Below are positions 1 to 3,782 of a stretch of DNA of 6,070 nt, piece after piece (the first letter of the stretch is position 1; each line of letters opens with the position of its first letter). This DNA is from Thermoanaerobaculia bacterium (lineage in GTDB: Bacteria; Acidobacteriota; Thermoanaerobaculia; UBA5066), in NCBI GenBank assembly GCA_023717585.1, contig JAMQPJ010000252.1, forward strand, positions 1 through 6,070, read 5' to 3'. The notes below the pieces were generated by a model. That model made no database searches. It saw only the letters and a program-made list of their open reading frames with translations, and was not told the DNA's origin. The translations under genes were made by a program, and so were the position numbers.

Positions 1-2
1 CG

Positions 3-929
3 TTCGACCGGCTCGTCGGCGCCAGCGCGCCGATGCGGGCGCTCTTCGCGAAGATCGGGCGCGTCGCGCCGTCCGACGCGACCGTGCTCCTGCAGGGGGA
101 GAGTGGCACCGGCAAGGAGCTCGTCGCCGAGGCGATCCACCGCGGCAGCCCGCGGAGCGGCGGCCCGTTCGTCGCCGTGAACGGCTCCGCCCTGGCGGAG
201 TCGCTCGCCGAGTCCGAGCTCTTCGGCCACGAGAAGGGGGCGTTCACCGGTGCCGTGGCCTCGAGGCCGGGGAAGTTCGAGCTCGCGCACGGCGGAACCC
301 TCTTCCTCGACGAGGTCGCCACCCTCACGCCCGCGCTCCAGTCGAAACTCCTCCGGGTCCTCGAGAGCCGCGCCTTCGAACGGGTCGGCGGCAACAGGAC
401 GATCGCGGTCGACATGCGGCTCATCGCGGCGACGAACGAAGACCTCGCGAGGCTCGTCGCGAAGGCCGGCTTCCGCGAAGACCTGTTCTACCGGCTCAAC
501 ACGGTCGTCCTCGAGCTACCGCCGCTCCGCGACCGGCGCGACGACATCCCGCTCCTCGTGGAGATCTTCGCGGCCCGCGCCGCGCGGCGGCACGGGCGGC
601 CTTGCAAGACGTTCACACCCGAGGCTCTCGAGGCGATGAAGGCCCGGCCGTTCCACGGAAACGTCCGGGAACTCGAGCACCTGGTCGAGATGCTGACCCT
701 CATGGTGGAAGAGGACGCAATCCTCCCGGGCCACCTGCCGGCGCCTGGGCCGGGAGACGCCGACGCGGGCGGCGCCGCGCTCCCCCTGGCCGCCGCGGTC
801 GCCCGCTTCGAGAAGAATCTCCTCATGACGACGATCGCCCGGACCGGCGGGGTCAAGGCGCGGGCGGCGGAGGCCCTCGGCCTCGACTCGAACCAGATGA
901 AGTACCTCTGTCGGAAGTACGGGCTGTAG
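3..929 (+). CDS. Sigma-54-dependent transcriptional activator (AAA+ enhancer-binding protein), 5'-truncated by the window edge
   Basis: This is an ATP-driven activator that remodels sigma-54 RNA polymerase at -24/-12 promoters. The reading frame is open to the left edge, and FDRLVGAS, the usual entry to the AAA+ domain, precedes the first ATG (33), so that ATG is internal. With F as residue 1, the visible 308 residues contain Walker A GESGTGKE (32-39), the sigma-54-contacting GAFTGA loop (79-84), Walker B GGTLFLDEV (97-105, D103/E104), the sensor I region IAATNEDL (141-148), an arginine-finger region FREDLFYRL (157-165) and PFHGNVREL (216-224, usually PWPGNVREL in the family). A Fis-type helix-turn-helix lies at about 281-308 (AAEALGLDSNQMKYLCRKYGL region). 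All key ATPase motifs are intact. The N-terminal input domain (receiver, GAF, FHA or none) is off the window, so the activating signal is unknown. The next gene downstream has a sigma-54 promoter with tandem dyads, making it the likely target. Confidence 0.96.
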   Translation, partial: FDRLVGASAPMRALFAKIGRVAPSDATVLLQGESGTGKELVAEAIHRGSPRSGGPFVAVNGSALAESLAESELFGHEKGAFTGAVASRPGKFELAHGGTLFLDEVATLTPALQSKLLRVLESRAFERVGGNRTIAVDMRLIAATNEDLARLVAKAGFREDLFYRLNTVVLELPPLRDRRDDIPLLVEIFAARAARRHGRPCKTFTPEALEAMKARPFHGNVRELEHLVEMLTLMVEEDAILPGHLPAPGPGDADAGGAALPLAAAVARFEKNLLMTTIARTGGVKARAAEALGLDSNQMKYLCRKYGL

Positions 930-945
930 GAGACTCTCGGCCGGC

Positions 946-984
946 AGGGTGAAACAGTCAACCCGAGGTTGAAAAAGTCATCCT
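946..984. promoter_or_regulatory. Two tandem 19-bp dyads, candidate upstream activator sites
   Basis: Two imperfect inverted repeats of identical length lie head to tail: AGGGTGA-AACAG-TCAACCC (946-964) and AGGTTGA-AAAAG-TCATCCT (966-984). The four half-sites, read in the same orientation, are AGGGTGA, GGGTTGA, AGGTTGA and AGGATGA, giving consensus RGGNTGA-N5-TCANCCY. The spacers are also alike (AACAG, AAAAG). The centres (955 and 975) are 20 bp apart, about two helical turns, so both sites face the same side of the DNA. They lie about 136 and 116 bp upstream of the predicted transcription start, the usual distance for enhancer sites of sigma-54 activators. I infer that the activator encoded just upstream binds here through its Fis-type helix-turn-helix. 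Binding by another regulator is possible. Confidence 0.68.
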
Positions 985-1040
985 GGGACCGGCGCCTCGA
1001 TCGCACCGACGCGGGTTTCCCTGCGAATGGCGCGGTTTCC

Positions 1041-1058
1041 GAGACTCGACTGAGTCTC
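1041..1058. promoter_or_regulatory. Perfect 7-bp-arm palindrome beside the -24 element
   Basis: GAGACTC (1041-1047), a 4-base GACT centre, and GAGTCTC (1052-1058) form a perfect inverted repeat ending 6 bp before the TGGC of the sigma-54 promoter. A further GAGACTC occurs at 930-936, overlapping the last base of the activator's stop codon. No T-run follows, so it is not a convincing terminator for the upstream gene. Its position would suit an operator or an accessory protein site that affects polymerase binding. It could also be chance: the arms are short. Confidence 0.4.
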
Positions 1059-1064
1059 ATGATC

Positions 1065-1079
1065 TGGCAACGCTCTTGC
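1065..1079 (+). promoter_or_regulatory. Sigma-54 (-24/-12) promoter of the small repeat-protein gene
   Basis: TGGCAACGCTCTTGC matches the sigma-54 consensus TGGCACG-N4-TTGC. The invariant GG (1066-1067) and GC (1078-1079) are separated by exactly 10 bases, the strict spacing of this promoter class, and C at 1064 also fits the YTGGCA context. Transcription should start near 1090-1093, leaving a leader of about 33 bases before the ATG at 1124. The promoter lies between a sigma-54 activator gene and the small protein gene, with tandem dyads upstream, so the full activator-enhancer-promoter arrangement is present. Confidence 0.88.
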
Positions 1080-1112
1080 GAGCGCGACAGCGACCCAAAG
1101 GGATTTTCGAAA

Positions 1113-1118
1113 GGGAGG
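1113..1118 (+). promoter_or_regulatory. Ribosome binding site deciding the start at 1124
   Basis: GGGAGG, within AAGGGAGGAA, lies five bases before the ATG at 1124 and is a strong Shine-Dalgarno match. It supports this ATG over the in-frame TTG at 1076, which is part of the -12 promoter element and therefore upstream of the transcript. Confidence 0.88.
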
Positions 1119-1123
1119 AACTC

Positions 1124-1525
1124 ATGGCAAACGAAGTACGAATCAAGCTGACGGCGGAACAGAAGGCGAAAATCAAGTCGGCGACCGGAAAGGTCGTGAA
1201 CGAGATCCGGGTAGGGAGCCTCGGCAGCAACCTGGCCGTGACGTCGGCGACGTCGGTCTCGGCTCGCGCCCAGATCGCCTCGGCTCGCACGGCTCGCGCC
1301 GTGACTGAGACCTCGGCTCGCGCGGCACGTGCCATCCCGGCTCGCGCCGCCGTGACTGAGGCTTCGGCTCGCACGGCTCGCGCTGTGACTGAGGCCACGG
1401 CTCGCACGGCTCGCACGGCCCGCGCCGTGACTGAGGCTTCGGCTCGCACGGCTCGCGCGACGACGGCTCGCACGGCTCGTGCCGTCGCGAACCGCGCAAT
1501 GCGCAGCTCCGACGAGCAGGGCTGA
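1124..1525 (+). CDS. Small Ala/Arg/Thr repeat protein; candidate secreted or processed peptide precursor
   Basis: This is a 133-residue protein of unknown function. The start is fixed by the Shine-Dalgarno site and by the sigma-54 promoter just upstream. Residues 1-34 (MANEVRIKLTAEQKAKIKSA, then TGKVVNEIRVGSLG) are charged and look like a small helical leader. Residues 35-52 are a linker. Residues 53-121 are repetitive, built on an 11-residue unit SARTARAVTEA, with variants. Arg residues recur at spacings of 3 and 8 (55, 58, 66, 69, 74, 83, 86, 94, 97, 100, 108, 111). There is no Cys, His, Phe, Tyr or Trp anywhere. Residues 41-133 carry 17 Arg against 5 Glu and 1 Asp, so the tail is strongly basic. 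There is no classical signal peptide or membrane helix. It has its own promoter and terminator and converges with an operon encoding a PqqD-like/M50 protease, so a peptide-precursor role is my favoured inference. A LEA-like 11-mer helix protein or a nucleic-acid-binding basic protein are alternatives. That it is a gene is well supported; its function is not. Confidence 0.85.
   Translation: MANEVRIKLTAEQKAKIKSATGKVVNEIRVGSLGSNLAVTSATSVSARAQIASARTARAVTETSARAARAIPARAAVTEASARTARAVTEATARTARTARAVTEASARTARATTARTARAVANRAMRSSDEQG
1280..1486 (+). repeat. Imperfect in-frame direct repeats (33-bp unit) within the small protein gene
   Basis: The unit encodes SARTARAVTEA. Four identical GTGACTGAG blocks start at 1301, 1352, 1385 and 1427 (spacings 51, 33 and 42, all multiples of three). 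The hexamer GGCTCG occurs 12 times within the block, mostly inside GCT-CGC (Ala-Arg) codon pairs, with another copy just before it. Identity extends to synonymous positions, which points to expansion by DNA duplication or slippage rather than independent selection on the protein alone. Spacing changes are always in frame. Ala codons here are mostly GCT, unlike the GCC/GCG preference of the neighbouring genes. Confidence 0.85.
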
Positions 1526-1552
1526 GGAGCGGTCGACCCTTCTGAGCAGACC

Positions 1553-1585
1553 GGGGCGCTCCGCAAGGAGCGCCCCTTTCGTTTT
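1553..1585 (+). terminator. Rho-independent terminator after the small repeat protein gene
   Basis: A perfect 10-bp stem (GGGGCGCTCC at 1553-1562 with GGAGCGCCCC at 1567-1576) closes on a GCAA tetraloop and is followed by TTTCGTTTT (1577-1585). It lies 27 bases after the stop codon at 1523-1525. The T-run is on the + strand side only. In the opposite direction the hairpin is followed by GGTCTGCTC, so it is not a convincing terminator for the converging minus-strand operon, although the hairpin may still help block read-through. Confidence 0.92.
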
Positions 1586-1592
1586 CCAGACC

Positions 1593-3782
1593 TCACCAGA
1601 AAACGGTGCGCAGCCAGCGCCTCAGCACGCGCCAGCCGCGGGCCGCGAACGAGTGGCGCCGGCCCGCGATTTTCGCGCGGATCGTCGAGCCCGGCCGCAA
1701 GGTTCCGCCGGGGTTGTCGAAGAAGGCGAGCGCCACGAAGCGGTCGGGAAGGGCGGTGGGGAGCGCGGGCTCCGCTCCTTCGGCAGCCGTTTTCGGCTGC
1801 CCGGCCGTGGCCGGCGAGATCCGCTTCACGATGCCATGGATCGCGCCGAGAGGCCGCTGCAGCACGTAGGCCTTCACCGGCGCGCCTTCCTGCAGCTCGT
1901 CGAGAAGGCGTTCGGAGACAGGGAGCGCCGCGACGAGCTGGCGACAGTCACCCACTTCGGCGAGGAGCGAACCGGCGGCCACGAACCTCTTCTGAAGATC
2001 CTGGATGCGCGGCGTCAGGACCAGGCCCGTGATCGGGCTCTTCACGGTGAGCTTCAGGGCCCGAACCGCCTCGCTCCTGAGGCCGGCCTCGGCCGAAAGC
2101 GCGCGGCGCTCGCCGGCGTAGACCTCGTTGGCGGTCCCCTCCACGAGGGCGGCGCCCGCGGCCGCGGTCGAGCGGTCGCGCGCTCCCCGGAAACGTGCGA
2201 CAGCGGCTTCGGCGGCCGAGCTCGACATCCGGAACAGGATGTCGCCTTCCTTCACGGTGTCGCTCTCCTGCACGAGGATCGCCTCGATCGTTCCTGCCTC
2301 TGGCGCTTCGATCCTGAGCCGCTTTACCGGAGAAAGAACACCCTCGGCGGTGATCGTCTCGCGCCTGAAGGGGACGAACAGGACGAGGAAGAGGGCGCCC
2401 ACGGCGAGGAAGAGGCGCGGCCGGGCGGCGGAGGACATGACGTACTCCTTCTTGTCGAGGTGGACGAGGCGGGCCGTGCGCGTGATGAGGCGGAGGCGCT
2501 TCTTGAAGATGAAACCGAGCGACAGGACCAGAAGCGCCAGGGCGAAATCGGGGGCGATCTTATGGAAGAGGTTGGAAAGAACGCTGGCGATGAACGACAT
2601 GATGACGCCGATGTAGGCGAGCGCGAGAGGGCCGTAGATCCAGTAGATCCGGCGGCGGCGTTTCGTGGCGACGGGGACCTCGACCTGGAGGCGCAGGACG
2701 TGCTTCTGGAAAAAGAGCCCGATGTAGCGGAACGCGTCCTCTCGAAGGTCGGGCATCTCGAGGACGCTCGTGAGAGCGTAATAGCCGTCGATCTTCACGA
2801 GCGGGTTGATGTTGAAGAAGATGGTCGAGATGCCCGTGAAGAGCATCGTTTTGAAGGCCAGATCGTGCAGAAGAGTGTCGGGGTACGAGGCGACCCATAG
2901 CGCCGTGGCCCCGGCGCAGACGAAGCCTTCGACGTAGATGCCGGCAGTCGTGACCCAGAGTCGGTGCCACTTGTTCGGAAACAGCAGCGCGTCCGTCGTG
3001 TCGCAGTAGAACGCGGGCGTGAAGTAGAGGAGCGCGATGCCGATGTCGTGCACCTCGCCGCCGTAGATCTTCACCGCGTAGGCGTGTCCGAACTCGTGAA
3101 AAAAGCCGATGAAACTGAGGAGGAAGAAGAAATAGACGGCGTCGAGGAACGGTTTTCTCAGGAAGGCGTACAGCTCGTACGTCCCCGTGAAAATCGGCTC
3201 CCAGTGCAGGACGAAGACGCCCACGGTCCACGCCACCGCGAGCGCCCAGGCGATGGCGACCGGCGGCGTCCAGATCCAGCGGACGTATTTCACCGTACGC
3301 TTCAGGAACTCCTCGGGGTCGAGGACATTGAAGAGGAGGAAGAAAGGGTTGAAGCCCTCGGCCTTCTCATCGGCTGCCCGCTTGCGCGCCTCCCGCGTGT
3401 GGGCGAGGAGCTGGAGGCTCTTCTCGGCAACGGACTGCTCGACGAGGTCGATCTTCCGCAGCATCTCCTCGTACTCGAGGACGAGGGGAAGCTCGATGGG
3501 ATCGAAGGAGTACGTGGCGTTGTAGTCGTCGACGATCCCGGCTCGCGTGCGTGTGCCGTCGAAGAGCTCGATGAGCCGCCACTCGTAGTCGGGGAAGATG
3601 TAGTACTTCATCCTGTCCCGGTTCTTCACCATGAACCGGGCTTCGCCCATCTGGACCTGGCGGCGGACGACGAGGTTCTTCTTGAGCTCGGGCCTCTCCC
3701 CGGGCGCGCCGAGCCTCAAGGCGAGAGTCGCGGCGCCCGTCTCGGCGGCGAGAGCCGGGCGCGCGCGAGGGACGGCGCTCAC
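1593..3782 (-). CDS. PqqD-like / M50-type zinc metalloprotease / HlyD-like fusion membrane protein
   Basis: This 729-residue inner-membrane protein is of the 'putative peptide zinc metalloprotease' type. Residues about 35-125 form a PqqD-like, winged-helix-like domain (FMVKNRDRMKYYIFPDYEWR, then LIELFDGTRT); in peptide systems such domains bind precursor leaders. The M50 core has HEFGH (229-233) in a hydrophobic helix, TPAFYCDTTDALLF (255-268), and NPLVKIDGYY (326-335), where D332 is the expected third zinc ligand. Hydrophobic helices lie near 172-194, 215-236, 276-300, 305-325, 385-405, 411-427 and 455-472. After about 475 comes a HlyD/lipoyl-like part (EAPEAGTIEAI, EGDILF; then SPITGLVLTPRIQ, 582-594), presumably periplasmic. 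The GTG start at 3782 overlaps the upstream TGA (GTGA). It has no clear Shine-Dalgarno, so translation is probably coupled to the upstream gene. The reading frame stays open upstream to 4934, but that part lies inside the upstream gene and is Arg/Gly-rich shadow sequence. Predicted role: cleaving or exporting a peptide with the upstream adaptor. Its substrate is not shown by the sequence. Confidence 0.9.
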   Translation of the reverse strand: MSAVPRARPALAAETGAATLALRLGAPGERPELKKNLVVRRQVQMGEARFMVKNRDRMKYYIFPDYEWRLIELFDGTRTRAGIVDDYNATYSFDPIELPLVLEYEEMLRKIDLVEQSVAEKSLQLLAHTREARKRAADEKAEGFNPFFLLFNVLDPEEFLKRTVKYVRWIWTPPVAIAWALAVAWTVGVFVLHWEPIFTGTYELYAFLRKPFLDAVYFFFLLSFIGFFHEFGHAYAVKIYGGEVHDIGIALLYFTPAFYCDTTDALLFPNKWHRLWVTTAGIYVEGFVCAGATALWVASYPDTLLHDLAFKTMLFTGISTIFFNINPLVKIDGYYALTSVLEMPDLREDAFRYIGLFFQKHVLRLQVEVPVATKRRRRIYWIYGPLALAYIGVIMSFIASVLSNLFHKIAPDFALALLVLSLGFIFKKRLRLITRTARLVHLDKKEYVMSSAARPRLFLAVGALFLVLFVPFRRETITAEGVLSPVKRLRIEAPEAGTIEAILVQESDTVKEGDILFRMSSSAAEAAVARFRGARDRSTAAAGAALVEGTANEVYAGERRALSAEAGLRSEAVRALKLTVKSPITGLVLTPRIQDLQKRFVAAGSLLAEVGDCRQLVAALPVSERLLDELQEGAPVKAYVLQRPLGAIHGIVKRISPATAGQPKTAAEGAEPALPTALPDRFVALAFFDNPGGTLRPGSTIRAKIAGRRHSFAARGWRVLRRWLRTVFW

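Noticed and set aside
588..606. GGCACG...TTGC match inside the activator gene as another sigma-54 promoter
   Set aside because: The GG-to-GC gap is 13 bases rather than 10, and it lies within a conserved coding region.
1076..1123. In-frame TTG at 1076 as the start of the small repeat protein
   Set aside because: The TTG is the -12 element of the sigma-54 promoter, so it lies upstream of the transcript. The ATG at 1124 has a strong, well-spaced Shine-Dalgarno site.
1258..1490. CRISPR-like or non-coding tandem array
   Set aside because: Repeats are imperfect, spacings are irregular but always multiples of three, there are no unique spacers, and the block lies in a well-supported gene.
1057..1596. 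Long minus-strand open frames over the small repeat gene
   Set aside because: Their low-complexity ARAVRAE and REPCEP patterns are the complement of the forward repeat. They have no identifiable promoter or ribosome site, whereas the forward gene has both plus a terminator.
1479..2900. Plus-strand open frame opposite the M50 gene
   Set aside because: It is an antisense shadow: Arg/Glu/Asp/Gly-rich, no domain, and it overlaps the terminator and a well-supported gene.
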